Of a stretch of 45,766 nucleotides of DNA, positions 16,929 through 25,010 are shown piece after piece. Within the stretch, counting starts at the first letter, position 1. Each line of letters begins with the position of its first letter. The translations under genes were made by a program, and so were the position numbers. The notes beneath the pieces were generated by a model that had not been told where the DNA came from, searched no databases, and worked only from the letters and a program-made list of their open reading frames with translations. This DNA is from Bacteroidales bacterium (lineage in GTDB: Bacteria; Bacteroidota; Bacteroidia; Bacteroidales; WCHB1-69). The DNA lies in the NCBI GenBank assembly GCA_017395245.1, contig JAFPVR010000085.1, positions 1 to 45,766 on the forward strand, written 5' to 3'.

Positions 16929-17252
16929 GACTTTACGTTCCTTGAGGATGGCGTAAACCGCCCAGACTGCGGTGAGGGTCAGCGACATAGGGACGCCGAC
17001 GGTGATCAGTTCGCGGAGCATGACCGGGAAGCCGCCGGTTTCGAGGGCGGTGAAGAAGGGGTACTGCCAGGTGAGTTCGCCGTTGATGATGTGGTCGACG
17101 ATGAGCATCACGGTGCCGCCCCAGAGCATCTTTTCAAACGCGGGAATCTGCCGTTTCAACGCAGAATCGGCGGTCTTGATACTTTTTTCATTGACTTTTC
17201 TGTATGCGCTGGTCACTATCGCCTGCGCCATGGGTACTATAAAACAGGACAT
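16917..17252 (-). CDS. Small hypothetical membrane protein
   Basis: This 111-residue protein has an N-terminal hydrophobic stretch (CFIVPMAQAIVTSAY) with a basic following region, a central helix (LWGGTVMLIVDHIING) and a C-terminal membrane helix (VGVPMSLTLTAVWAVYAIL). The family is not recognised by name. It lies upstream of and co-directional with the DUF5692-like gene, so the two may form one functional pair. Its C-terminus (VTAC) and stop are partly made of a 14-bp tandem repeat. Confidence 0.75.
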   Translation of the reverse strand: MSCFIVPMAQAIVTSAYRKVNEKSIKTADSALKRQIPAFEKMLWGGTVMLIVDHIINGELTWQYPFFTALETGGFPVMLRELITVGVPMSLTLTAVWAVYAILKERKVTAC

Positions 17253-17286
17253 ATTCGTTGGTATTGTTTATTACTTCGTGTTAATT

Positions 17287-17333
17287 ATTTCATGTTAGTT
17301 AGCTTCGCTGTTAGTTAGCCTTCGGCTGTTAGT
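17287..17333. repeat. TTAGTTAGC repeat patch at the 3' end of the 17329 gene
   Basis: It holds TTTCATG, TTAGTTA and two small hairpin cores, AGC-TTC-GCT and AGCC-TTC-GGCT, each between TTAGTT words. The stop codon of the minus-strand gene (17329-17331) is inside the last TTAGTTG. Confidence 0.65.
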
Positions 17334-18066
17334 TGTTTGGGCTGGTGATGAGTGAGCAGTGGTAGATGAAGGCCATGTGGCTGACAAATTCTTTCATGAG
17401 TATGTCTTCTGAAAAGGTGCTGCCGAAGAGATGTGGGTTTTCAAGCATGAACTCCCGCATCAGTTCGTTGTTCACGAGCAGGTAGGCGTTGTCGGAGTAG
17501 TCGAAGTTCCGCCAGTCGGGGTCGATTTTCCGGCCATTGACGATGATTTCCTCGGGTGCGTCGGAATAGACCAGTCCTTGGCCGGGAACCTCCATGCAGA
17601 GACGCATGGTGGGTATGGCGGCAGAGACATAATACAGCGGGCGCATACCGTCAAACCTATTGACATTGATCAAATCCCAGTAGTCGTTGTACCTGCGCGA
17701 GTGGGGCTGGATGTCGGGTTCGAGGAGGGCACAAACACGTATTATACACCCTAACGTGCTTGTGACCGTACTGCTTGAACGAGGATTGCGGTACACCAAC
17801 GTCATATTTTCGCTATCAATGTTGGAAATAGGCACCGCTGTGTCACCTTCATTTACAATTTCCGCCTCAATACGGAGATAAACGTCTCCACGGTCGTAGG
17901 ATGGGAGTCTGAACGCACAAAAGAGATCCTTCTCGGGTTCCCATATTTTGTCCGTGACGTTACTGATCTTCAGCGATTTGAACTTTATGGTAACTTGAGC
18001 CGCGCAAGGCAAGGTTGCAAGGCAGCAGAGTGCTGCGATGGCTGATATGAGGATACGTTTATACAT
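17329..18066 (-). CDS. Hypothetical secreted protein
   Basis: This 245-residue protein has a signal peptide (KRILISAIAALCCLATLPCAAQ). The mature part has no family I recognise. It contains a beta-rich first half (LRIEAEIVNEGDTAVPISNI) and an alpha-leaning C-terminus (NNELMREFMLENPHLFG). The start at 18066 is 19 nt after a minus-strand TATCTTTG box. The open frame extends 45 codons upstream through the box and the A-type repeat element and should not be counted as protein. Confidence 0.8.
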   Translation of the reverse strand: MYKRILISAIAALCCLATLPCAAQVTIKFKSLKISNVTDKIWEPEKDLFCAFRLPSYDRGDVYLRIEAEIVNEGDTAVPISNIDSENMTLVYRNPRSSSTVTSTLGCIIRVCALLEPDIQPHSRRYNDYWDLINVNRFDGMRPLYYVSAAIPTMRLCMEVPGQGLVYSDAPEEIIVNGRKIDPDWRNFDYSDNAYLLVNNELMREFMLENPHLFGSTFSEDILMKEFVSHMAFIYHCSLITSPNN

Positions 18067-18084
18067 TGTTTCGACTTTCGTGTG

Positions 18085-18092
18085 CAAAGATA
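18085..18092 (-). promoter_or_regulatory. Promoter -7 box of the 17329-18066 gene
   Basis: CAAAGATA on the plus strand reads TATCTTTG on the minus strand, 19 nt before the start. It lies between the A-type element and the gene, and it decides the start. Confidence 0.7.
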
Positions 18093-18110
18093 CATTTTTT
18101 TCTCCATACC

Positions 18111-18190
18111 CCCCACACTGCGGCTTCACCTTGTGTAGGGTTAATTGCACTTCGTGCGTGTTGCCTCTTCGAGGCTGCTCTAAGAATTCT
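18111..18190 (-). repeat. GNA triple-hairpin element A, copy 2
   Basis: In gene sense: hairpin 1 GCCTC-GAA-GAGGC (18163-18175); hairpin 2 GCAC-GAA-GTGC (18147-18157), a compensatory change relative to GCGC; hairpin 3 CCCTACAC (18133-18140) with GTGTGGGG (18111-18118), a change tolerated as G-U. The gaps of 5 and 6 nt are the same as in other copies. Confidence 0.88.
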
Positions 18191-18223
18191 TTTTCAAACA
18201 TATATATGACTTTTCCGGCCTCA

Positions 18224-18247
18224 ACTACTAACTGCTAACTACTAACT
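18224..18247 (-). repeat. Heptad tract overlapping the hypA stop (TTAGTAG sense)
   Basis: On the plus strand: ACTACTA, ACTGCTA, ACTACTA, ACTCCCG. In gene sense it encodes the HypA tail LVVSS and its TAG stop. Confidence 0.8.
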
Positions 18248-18575
18248 CCCGAATCTCCACCTCGTTTCCTCGCAAGAGCCACGTGTTTTCGCTGTTGCAG
18301 TGCGGGCACGTCCTCCCGTGTTTCACTGTCTCGTACTCCCGTTTGCAGTCGTCGCACCAGGTGACGGCAGGGATGGTGTTGACCTTCAGCTCGCAGCCCT
18401 TCAGCAGTTCCTCCTTGTCGGCGGCCCAGCGCCAACAGTCTTCCAACAAGTGCGGGACTACCGTGGAGACCTCCCCGATGTCCATCACCACGGTATCCAC
18501 GTGGTCCACGTGGTTTTCCTCTGCGGCCTTTTTCACGTCGCGGATGATGTAGAAGACGATACCCAGTTCGTGCAT
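18228..18575 (-). CDS. hypA: HypA-like nickel metallochaperone
   Basis: This 115-residue protein delivers nickel to [NiFe] hydrogenase or urease maturation. The N-terminal MHE motif (His2 is the nickel ligand) is intact. The zinc site has two CxxC pairs, CDDC near 73-76 and CPHC near 90-93. The last residues (LVVSS) are encoded by a heptad tract, beyond the usual family end. It lies on the same strand as hypB, with the large Fe-S flavoprotein between, yet no hydrogenase structural genes, hypC-F or urease genes are in the window. Confidence 0.94.
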   Translation of the reverse strand: MHELGIVFYIIRDVKKAAEENHVDHVDTVVMDIGEVSTVVPHLLEDCWRWAADKEELLKGCELKVNTIPAVTWCDDCKREYETVKHGRTCPHCNSENTWLLRGNEVEIRELVVSS

Positions 18576-18607
18576 AACCTTATATTCACTTTACCTTCCT
18601 TGCCACG

Positions 18608-18682
18608 CCCCACACTGCGGCTTCGCCTTGTGTGGGGTTAATTGCGCTTCGCGCGTTTTGTCCCTCCGGGACTGCTCAAGGA
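18608..18682 (-). repeat. GNA triple-hairpin element A, copy 3
   Basis: In gene sense: hairpin 1 GTCCC-GGA-GGGAC (18660-18672, two compensatory pair changes from copy 1); hairpin 2 GCGC-GAA-GCGC (18644-18654); hairpin 3 CCCCACAC/GTGTGGGG (18630-18637 with 18608-18615) enclosing GGC-GAA-GCC. It ends about 33 nt before the hypA start. Confidence 0.9.
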
Positions 18683-18683
18683 A

Positions 18684-18725
18684 TATTCATAATTCATAAT
18701 TCATAATTCATCATTCATAATTATT
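18684..18725 (-). repeat. Heptad tract (AATTCAT) at the flavoprotein stop
   Basis: TATTCAT, AATTCAT three times, CATTCAT, AATTATT. The TAA stop of the 978-residue oxidoreductase (18721-18723) lies in the last unit. Confidence 0.85.
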
Positions 18726-21657
18726 TAAAGACGATCTTGGCGGCGCGTTTCAACATATACGGCAGGATCTTGCTGAACTTCTCCTCGGAGGTGACGAGAT
18801 CGCTGGCTTCGGGGTGCTCGCGGAAGAGGTGGATGGCGTCGAAGGCGCACTTGGTGGTGCAGATGCCGCAGCCGATGCAGCGGTTCTCGTCCACCACGGA
18901 GGCACCGCAACTCAAACAGCGGGCGGTTTCAATACGCACTTGCTCTTCGGTGAGCGGAAGCGTGTATTCCTTGAACTTGTCGGACTGCTCGGCAATGCCC
19001 TCCACCTGGCGGGAGGAGTTATCGTAGCTCTCCACCACGATGTCGTTTTTGTCTAACTCGATGAAGTTGCGACGGTTGCGGCCGATGGTGAGATGACCGT
19101 GCTGCACGTAGCGGTGCAGACTCTCGGCGGCCTCCTTGCCGGCGGCAATGGCGTCGATGGCGAACTTCGGCCCCGTGTAACAGTCGCCGCCCACGAAGAT
19201 GTCTTTCTCCGCAGTCTGGTAGGTCAACGGGTCGGCCTTGGGATATACTCCACGGACCAGCTTGACCTTTGTGCCCTTGAACAGATTCTTGAGGACGACC
19301 GTCTGCCCGATGGCGAAAATCACCACATCCGCATCAAGTGCAATCAACTCATTCTCTTTGTATTGCGGATTGAAATGATGTTTTTTGTCATAAACGGATG
19401 TGCATTTCTTGAAGACGATGCCGGTGACTTTCTCCCCCACCAATTCCATGTCATTCCCATCTCTTTCCTCATGCCACCACACATGTTCGCCGAGCACCTC
19501 TTTGGGACCCCAGCCGGTTTTGATTTCCACGCCGTCTTCGAGAGCCTCGCGGCGTTCCTCCCAAGAGGCGGGCATGATGTCCTCCGTCTCCAGCGAGAGC
19601 ATGGTGACGGAGGCCGCGCCGCTGCGTTTGGCCACGCGAGCCGCATCAATAGCCACATTTCCGCCGCCCACTACAACGACTTTCCGATTTTCAATATCAT
19701 ATAGACGTTCTATGGACAAACCATACGACACGCCTTTGATTTCATTAGCCAGATTGGAGAACCATTTTCCGCAATTCGCGCCATGGAGGAAGTCGATAGC
19801 CGTGATAACGCCAAAACAGTCTTCACCGGGTATGCCGGGCAATTTGCCGCCTTGACAGCCGATGGCCACGTAGAATCCTTTATATCCTTGTTCTCTAAGT
19901 TGTTGGATGGTAATGTCTTTCCCGACTTCCACGCCCGTGTGGATGTCCACGCCGATCTCGCGCATAATGTCGATTTCGGCCTTGATGACGGCCTTATCCA
20001 GTTTATACGAAGGAATGCCGTATTGCAGCATACCGCCGGGGATCTCGTTCTTCTCGAACACTGTGGGTTTGTAGCCCATAGTAGCCAGATAATAGGCGCA
20101 GCTCAGACCGGCGGGACCGCCGCCGATGATGGCAATCTTCTCCTCCCAGTGGTCTTGCACACTGGAAGCGATGGTGATTTCGGGTACGAAGCGCGTTCCC
20201 GCGTTCAAATCCTGTTCGGCGATGAACTTTTTCACCGCATCGATGGCGATGGGCTGGTCGATGGTGCCGCGTGTGCAGGCATCCTCGCAGCGGCGGTTGC
20301 AAACACGTCCACACACGGCCGGGAACGGGTTCTCGCGCTTAATGAGTTCCAAAGCCTCGGTATATTTGCCCTCGGCGGCCTTCTTTAGATAGCCCTGCAC
20401 CGCAATATGCGCCGGACAAGCAGTCTTGCAGGGCGCGGTGCCTGTCGGATAGCAGTTGATGCGGTTCTTGTCGCGGTAATCCTCGTCCCACTTTTCCGGT
20501 CCCCACTTTTTCGCATCGGGCAACTCCTGTTTAGGATAGGTCTGCTCGCCGTGCTTAGTGCAGAGTTTCTGACCGAGACGGACAGCCCCCGCAGGACAGT
20601 ACTCCACACAACGACCGCAAGCCACACAGTTCGTCGGTTCCACCTTCGCCACGTAGGCACTGCGCGAGAGATTCGGGGTGTTGAAGAGTTGCGAAGTGCG
20701 CAACGCATTGCAAATCTTGACGTTGCAGTTGCATATCGCGAAAATCTTGCCTTCGCCGTCGATGTTGGTCACTTGGTGGACATAGCCGTTGTCCTCGGCT
20801 TTCTGCAGGATGGCCATGCATTCGTCGTAGGTGATGTAATGTCCGCGTCCCGTTTCGGCGAGGTAGTCGGCCATGTCGCCCACGCCGATGCACCAGTCAC
20901 GGTAGTCGTCGGCGCAGCCCTCTTCGAGTTTCTTGCGCCCGTAGCGGCACGAGCAGATGCCCACAGCCAGATGGCCTTCGTAGCGTTTCAGCCAGTAGGA
21001 GATGTGCTCGATATCGGCGGTTTCATTCACCATGCTGATGGCCTTCTCCACGGGGATGACGTGCATGCCGATGCCCGCGCCGCCCATCGGCACCATCGGG
21101 GTGACCTTCTCCAACGGCAGGAACGTCATGCGCTCGAAGAACATCGCTAATTCGGGGTGCTTGTCCATCAGCTCGGTGTTCATGTTGGTGTATTCGGCGC
21201 TGCCGGGCACGAACATCGGCACCCAATAGACGCGGTCCTCGCGATTGTAGGTGGCACCCGGCACGGGCCCCTCCTTGGTGTATTTGTCGCCGTAGTCGTA
21301 TTCAAGCATCCCGAAGTAGGCCAGCTTGTCAAGCAGTTCGTCAAACGTGGCGTCGTCGGGGGTGTAGTGCTTCTTGGCGTTCCACTCGTGGAGCAACTGG
21401 TAGGTACGGTGCTCGCGGACCTTCAGCCCCCGCTTCGGGAGCATGTCTAACAGCAGGTCGAGGGAGGCCTCGCGGGTGGTGGCGTCCATTTCGTCCTCGA
21501 AGATGCAGGCGAGACCCCAGTATTCGGGGGCATCGGTGGTCATCTTGATTTTGCCGGGCACGCGGTCGGTGACCTTCCGGACGAATTTCAGCAGTTTCAG
21601 GTTCGGGTGCTTGTCGCCTTTGTGCTTGGGGACGAAGCGGGTGGACATTTCGGGCAT
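18721..21657 (-). CDS. Large Fe-S/FAD pyridine-nucleotide oxidoreductase (GltD/NfnB-like core with extra Fe-S domains)
   Basis: This 978-residue protein combines several modules. An N-terminal domain of about 330 residues has its own cysteine patterns (GICSCRYG, DWCIG, ICNCNVKIC). A ferredoxin motif CVACGRCVEYC lies near residue 342. A GltD-type Fe-S region follows (CKTACP, CGRVCNRRCEDAC). Then come the FAD site IIGGGPAGLSCA near 510, the NAD(P) site VVVGGGNVAIDAARVA near 663 and the closing FAD motif FVGGDCYTGPKFAIDAIAAG. A C-terminal ferredoxin has RCIGCGICTTKC. It probably transfers electrons between NAD(P)H and ferredoxin or another Fe-S partner, as NfnB or SudA does. It lies between hypA and hypB. 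The partner and true reaction are unknown. Confidence 0.9.
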   Translation of the reverse strand: MPEMSTRFVPKHKGDKHPNLKLLKFVRKVTDRVPGKIKMTTDAPEYWGLACIFEDEMDATTREASLDLLLDMLPKRGLKVREHRTYQLLHEWNAKKHYTPDDATFDELLDKLAYFGMLEYDYGDKYTKEGPVPGATYNREDRVYWVPMFVPGSAEYTNMNTELMDKHPELAMFFERMTFLPLEKVTPMVPMGGAGIGMHVIPVEKAISMVNETADIEHISYWLKRYEGHLAVGICSCRYGRKKLEEGCADDYRDWCIGVGDMADYLAETGRGHYITYDECMAILQKAEDNGYVHQVTNIDGEGKIFAICNCNVKICNALRTSQLFNTPNLSRSAYVAKVEPTNCVACGRCVEYCPAGAVRLGQKLCTKHGEQTYPKQELPDAKKWGPEKWDEDYRDKNRINCYPTGTAPCKTACPAHIAVQGYLKKAAEGKYTEALELIKRENPFPAVCGRVCNRRCEDACTRGTIDQPIAIDAVKKFIAEQDLNAGTRFVPEITIASSVQDHWEEKIAIIGGGPAGLSCAYYLATMGYKPTVFEKNEIPGGMLQYGIPSYKLDKAVIKAEIDIMREIGVDIHTGVEVGKDITIQQLREQGYKGFYVAIGCQGGKLPGIPGEDCFGVITAIDFLHGANCGKWFSNLANEIKGVSYGLSIERLYDIENRKVVVVGGGNVAIDAARVAKRSGAASVTMLSLETEDIMPASWEERREALEDGVEIKTGWGPKEVLGEHVWWHEERDGNDMELVGEKVTGIVFKKCTSVYDKKHHFNPQYKENELIALDADVVIFAIGQTVVLKNLFKGTKVKLVRGVYPKADPLTYQTAEKDIFVGGDCYTGPKFAIDAIAAGKEAAESLHRYVQHGHLTIGRNRRNFIELDKNDIVVESYDNSSRQVEGIAEQSDKFKEYTLPLTEEQVRIETARCLSCGASVVDENRCIGCGICTTKCAFDAIHLFREHPEASDLVTSEEKFSKILPYMLKRAAKIVFK

Positions 21658-21695
21658 ATTACTTGTATTTGGTGACTTTGGTGATGGTGGCTACC

Positions 21696-21727
21696 AAGCT
21701 CTTGCCCCTGCCGGGGCTGTTCAAGGT
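21696..21727 (-). repeat. GNA-hairpin element, B type (second copy)
   Basis: In gene sense CCTTGAACA, hairpin GCCCC-GGCA-GGGGC (21704-21717), then AAGAGCTTGGTAG, as in the copy at 13092. It follows A copy 4 without a gap and leads into the flavoprotein gene. Confidence 0.75.
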
Positions 21728-21804
21728 CCCCACAATGCGGCTTCGCCTTGTGTGGGGTTAATTGCGCTTTGCGCGTTTTGCCTCTTCGAGGCTGTTTAAG
21801 GAAG
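21728..21804 (-). repeat. GNA triple-hairpin element A, copy 4
   Basis: Hairpin 1 is GCCTC-GAA-GAGGC (21780-21792). Hairpin 2 is GCGC-AAA-GCGC (21764-21774). Hairpin 3 is CCCCACAC/TTGTGGGG (21750-21757 with 21728-21735), one mismatch. The leading CTTCCTTAA contains the hypB stop codon. Confidence 0.88.
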
Positions 21805-22455
21805 TTGTTTCAAGAGCCATTCGGCGAGGTGGTCGATGCCGTGGCCGGTTTTGGCGGAGATGGGGATGATTTGGGTTTCGGGGTTGCGGAGGTGGATGTA
21901 TTTTTTGCAGCGCTCGATGTCGAAATCGAAGTAGGGGACCACGTCCATCTTGTTGATGATGACGAGGTCGCAGACGGTGAACATGAGGGGGTACTTGAGG
22001 GGTTTGTCGTCGCCTTCGGGCACGGAGAGAATCATGGCATTGCAGGTCGCGCCGGTGTCGAACTCGGCGGGGCAGACGAGGTTGCCCACGTTTTCCAAGA
22101 TGACGAGGTCGAGGTCGTCCAAGGGCACGTTGTCGAGTCCCTGGCGGGTCATCTCCGCGTCGAGGTGGCACATGCCGCCGGTGTGCAGCTGTATGGAGGG
22201 CGCGCCGGTTTTCTCCTTGATCTTGCGGGCATCCACGTCGCTGTCGATGTCGGCCTCCATCACGGCCACGCGCACTTTGTCCTTAATCCTATTAATGAGC
22301 TGGATAAGGGTGCTGGTCTTGCCGCTGCCCGGCGCGGACATCAGGTTGAGGAGGAACACTCCTTTGGCTTTCAGCTCGCTGCGGAGCATGTCGGCGTCTT
22401 TCTCGTTCTCGGCAAAGACGCTCTTTTTGATTTCGATGACTTTCACTTCGTCCAT
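21796..22455 (-). CDS. hypB: HypB-like nickel-inserting GTPase
   Basis: This protein of about 219 residues is the GTPase that drives nickel insertion with HypA. P-loop APGSGKT, the metal-binding switch TGGMCHLDAEM, LVILENVGNLVCPAEFDTG and the guanine motif NKMD are all intact. There is no N-terminal His-rich stretch. The start at 22455 is preferred over an in-frame ATG at 22479, because that codon overlaps the -7 box and would lie upstream of the transcript. The last residues (QLP) and the TAA stop are formed by the edge of the A-type repeat. It would be first in a hypB-flavoprotein-hypA transcription unit. Confidence 0.95.
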   Translation of the reverse strand: MDEVKVIEIKKSVFAENEKDADMLRSELKAKGVFLLNLMSAPGSGKTSTLIQLINRIKDKVRVAVMEADIDSDVDARKIKEKTGAPSIQLHTGGMCHLDAEMTRQGLDNVPLDDLDLVILENVGNLVCPAEFDTGATCNAMILSVPEGDDKPLKYPLMFTVCDLVIINKMDVVPYFDFDIERCKKYIHLRNPETQIIPISAKTGHGIDHLAEWLLKQLP

Positions 22456-22476
22456 CTTGACTGTTTTTTGAAGTGG

Positions 22477-22484
22477 CAAAAGTA
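22477..22484 (-). promoter_or_regulatory. Promoter -7 box of hypB
   Basis: CAAAAGTA on the plus strand reads TACTTTTG on the minus strand, 21 nt before the start at 22455. It rules out the upstream ATG at 22479. Confidence 0.7.
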
Positions 22485-22496
22485 CGATTTTTTTTG

Positions 22497-22504
22497 TATC
22501 TTCG
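22497..22504 (+). promoter_or_regulatory. Promoter -7 box of the Ig-like lipoprotein gene
   Basis: TATCTTCG, one base from the consensus, 37 nt before the ATG at 22542 and back to back with the hypB box. Confidence 0.55.
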
Positions 22505-22541
22505 CGGCCGAAATTTGAAAAGATGAAACGTTGAGTCGAAA

Positions 22542-24206
22542 ATGAGAGCGAATACCTATATCACGGCCATTGTCAGCCTCATGGCACTGCTCCTCGCCGG
22601 GTGCGCGAAAATCAGTGCTCCTACGGGCGGCCCCAAGGACACCACGCCGCCGAAAGTGGTGAAGATGGAGCCCGAGGACGGCACCGTGCGGTTCCAGTCG
22701 AAGGAGATTCGCATCATGTTCGACGAGTACGTGACGCTCAACAACCCGACGGACAATGTGCTCATATCGCCGCCATTACGGGAGTCTCCCAATTATACTC
22801 TCCAAGGCAAGTCGCTGGTTATCAAGTTTAAGGATACGCTTCGGGCGAATACCACCTACAATATGGTCTTTTCCGATGCAATTAAAGACTTCCATGAGGG
22901 CAACACCCTGAATTATTTCCATTACGGGTTTTCCACGGGCGACAGCCTCGATGACTACATGATACGCGGCAATATCCTCGATGCCAAAACGCTCGCGCCC
23001 GCTCAAGACTTCTACGTGTTGCTTTATCGAGGCAAGGCCGACTCGCTGCCGCTCACTGCGATTCCCGATTATGTCTCCAAGTCGCTCTCCGATGGCAGTT
23101 TCCTGCTGAAGAACATCTCGCCCGGCGACTACAAGATTTTCGCGCTTAAGGACATCAACGCCAACTTCCGCTTCGACTTGCCTAACGAGGAGATTGCCTT
23201 CCAGGAGACGCTCGTGACGGCGGTGCGTGCCCTGCCCGACACTGCCCCTGATTCGCTGAAGGCTACGCTGCCGTACGTGACTTTGCTGGCCTTTGCCGGG
23301 GAGGACACCGTGCAGACGCTTGCACGTTACGACAACCCTGCTACAGGGGTCTATAAGTTTCCCTATAAGCACCGCTTCATCGAATTTTCGGCCACGCCTA
23401 TGGATGCAGCCCTCGACTATTTCGAGCAAATCAATGCCACCCACGACACCGTGACCTGGTATTTTCGAACCCCGTTGACGGACACCGTCCGCTATCTTTT
23501 TGATGCTGATGGTCACAGAGATACGGTCAGGATTGTGCCGTTCAAGGAGAAGAAGCAGTCGGGCGGACGCGGTCGTGGCCAGCAGCAAGTGAAGTCGAAG
23601 CTGTCGGTCGGATTCGCGAACGCGGGCGAGTATCACAAACCGTTGACGCTCACCTTTGCCTATCCCGTGCGCCCTACCGACACCTTCAATGTGTGGGTCT
23701 ATTCGCAGCAGCAGGACCGCAAGGACACCGCCGTCTATCGTTACGCTGTACCCGATACATTTTCGATGCAGCTTCCCCTGCCAATGACGCTCACAGAGAA
23801 GAAAACCTATTCGGTGATGATTTCCGACTCGGTGTTTTTCGGCTACAACGGCCTCTCTCACGACACCTTGCGTACGCAATTCACTACCAAGTCGGAGAAG
23901 GATTACGGCACGCTGATAATGAATTACCAGCTTCCCGGTGATGGAAAACAGTATCTGGTGACCTTGTGGAGCAATGACAAAATCGTGCAGGAGGATATCT
24001 TAACTTCTTCGAAGACAATTACCTATCCGTTTTTGAATCCGGGCACTTATCGCGTCACCGCCTTCCGTGACGACAATGCCAACGGTCGCTGGGATCCCGG
24101 TGACTATCGGAAGAAACTACAGCCGGAGACCATGTACAATTTCCCGACAACCATCAATATCCGAGCCTATTGGGACAGCGAGGAGACATTTGCGATAGGG
24201 ATGTAA
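22542..24206 (+). CDS. Lipoprotein with N-terminal Ig-like (Big_5/SbsA) domain
   Basis: This 554-residue protein has a lipoprotein signal ending LLAGC, then KISAPTGGPKDTTPPKVV and an Ig-like Big_5 domain (to about residue 130, IRIMFDEYVTLNNP). The following region has repeated beta-sandwich segments. Two carry the pattern GDYKIFALKDINANFRFD and GTYRVTAFRDDNANGRWD, which resemble prealbumin-like or carboxypeptidase-regulatory modules. This layout is common in Bacteroidota outer-membrane lipoproteins; the function is unknown. The stop lies 5 nt before a 28-bp palindrome. Confidence 0.85.
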   Translation: MRANTYITAIVSLMALLLAGCAKISAPTGGPKDTTPPKVVKMEPEDGTVRFQSKEIRIMFDEYVTLNNPTDNVLISPPLRESPNYTLQGKSLVIKFKDTLRANTTYNMVFSDAIKDFHEGNTLNYFHYGFSTGDSLDDYMIRGNILDAKTLAPAQDFYVLLYRGKADSLPLTAIPDYVSKSLSDGSFLLKNISPGDYKIFALKDINANFRFDLPNEEIAFQETLVTAVRALPDTAPDSLKATLPYVTLLAFAGEDTVQTLARYDNPATGVYKFPYKHRFIEFSATPMDAALDYFEQINATHDTVTWYFRTPLTDTVRYLFDADGHRDTVRIVPFKEKKQSGGRGRGQQQVKSKLSVGFANAGEYHKPLTLTFAYPVRPTDTFNVWVYSQQQDRKDTAVYRYAVPDTFSMQLPLPMTLTEKKTYSVMISDSVFFGYNGLSHDTLRTQFTTKSEKDYGTLIMNYQLPGDGKQYLVTLWSNDKIVQEDILTSSKTITYPFLNPGTYRVTAFRDDNANGRWDPGDYRKKLQPETMYNFPTTINIRAYWDSEETFAIGM

Positions 24207-24211
24207 TTCCT

Positions 24212-24239
24212 GTAGAGACGTGCCACGGCGCGTCTCTAC
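24212..24239. repeat. 28-bp palindrome after the Ig-like lipoprotein gene
   Basis: Arms GTAGAGACG and CGTCTCTAC; core TGCCACGGCG is imperfectly self-complementary. It could double as a terminator between the convergent genes. Confidence 0.88.
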
Positions 24240-24240
24240 A

Positions 24241-24303
24241 AATCACAAATCACAAATTACAGATCACAGATCACTGTTCACAGATCACTGTTCACAGATC
24301 ACA
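24241..24303. repeat. Nine-unit heptad tract (GATCACA / GTTCACA)
   Basis: AATCACA twice, AATTACA, GATCACA, GATCACT, GTTCACA, GATCACT, GTTCACA, GATCACA: exactly 63 bp. It starts one base after the palindrome and ends 5 nt before the stop of the PorT-like gene. Confidence 0.92.
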
Positions 24304-24308
24304 GACTT

Positions 24309-24962
24309 CTAAAATTGGTAACAATAACTGAATGTCATTGCCGAATTGAATTGTTTGTTGACCACGCGACCGTAGACCCATGTGGGGATGCGCACGGGCA
24401 CGATGGAGTTCTCGTAGCGGAAGTTCACGCTGTGATGGTCGGCGATCATGAGGGAGATGCCGGCCTGTGCGGAGAACTCGTACCAGCGGAACGGCGGTCG
24501 TCCGACAATCGGCCCATTGGCTTCGCGCTCGCGGCTGAAGACATTTACCCCGAACACGGGGCCGACTTCCAAATCGAAATTGAAACTTTTTCCCCACAAC
24601 TGCCATTTTCCCGCCGTCCAGACGAGCATCAGCGGCATTTCCACATAGCCTAATGTGAGCGAGTAGAAATTGTCGGCGATCACATTTTTAGGCGTGTAGG
24701 AGTGGCTGCCTTTCATCACGAAATCCAGCTCTAACTGCAGTTTCAGCCGTCCCGACGGAACGATAGAGTGGTTGACGAACCCGCCTACCGCCGCTCCTAT
24801 TTTGTGGAATCCCGACAGGTCGTCGCCTGAAATCTGCGTGGCGGTGAACCCCACCCGCACCCCGCCGTAAAAACGGGAATTGTCGGTTTTCTGCGGCTCT
24901 TGCGCGAAACCGGCGGTGAATAGGGCGATTAGAATGGATATGATGATGATTTTTTTTGTCAT
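24309..24962 (-). CDS. PorT-like outer-membrane beta-barrel protein
   Basis: This 217-residue protein has a signal peptide (KKIIIISILIALFTAGFAQ), then alternating strands typical of the small PorT/OMP_b-brl barrels (FYGGVRVGFTATQ, YVEMPLMLVWTAG, FDLEVGPVFGVNVF, and a C-terminal aromatic MTFSYCYQF). I chose the ATG at 24962. An ATG 12 codons upstream lies in the palindrome 24979-25006 and would add MVHRVSTQTINN before the signal peptide. The role, whether structural or T9SS-related, is not proven. Confidence 0.85.
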   Translation of the reverse strand: MTKKIIIISILIALFTAGFAQEPQKTDNSRFYGGVRVGFTATQISGDDLSGFHKIGAAVGGFVNHSIVPSGRLKLQLELDFVMKGSHSYTPKNVIADNFYSLTLGYVEMPLMLVWTAGKWQLWGKSFNFDLEVGPVFGVNVFSREREANGPIVGRPPFRWYEFSAQAGISLMIADHHSVNFRYENSIVPVRIPTWVYGRVVNKQFNSAMTFSYCYQF

Positions 24963-24978
24963 ATTGTTTATTGTTTGT

Positions 24979-25006
24979 GTAGAGACGCGGTGCACCACGT
25001 CTCTAC
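24979..25006. repeat. 28-bp palindrome between glycosyltransferase and PorT-like genes
   Basis: Arms GTAGAGACG and CGTCTCTAC; core CGGTGCACCA. It begins 4 nt after the glycosyltransferase stop (gene sense). Confidence 0.88.
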
Positions 25007-25010
25007 AGGG

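Noticed and set aside
18067-18201. 45-residue N-terminal extension of the secreted unknown (17329-18066)
   Set aside because: It runs through the promoter box and the repeat element and would bury the signal peptide.
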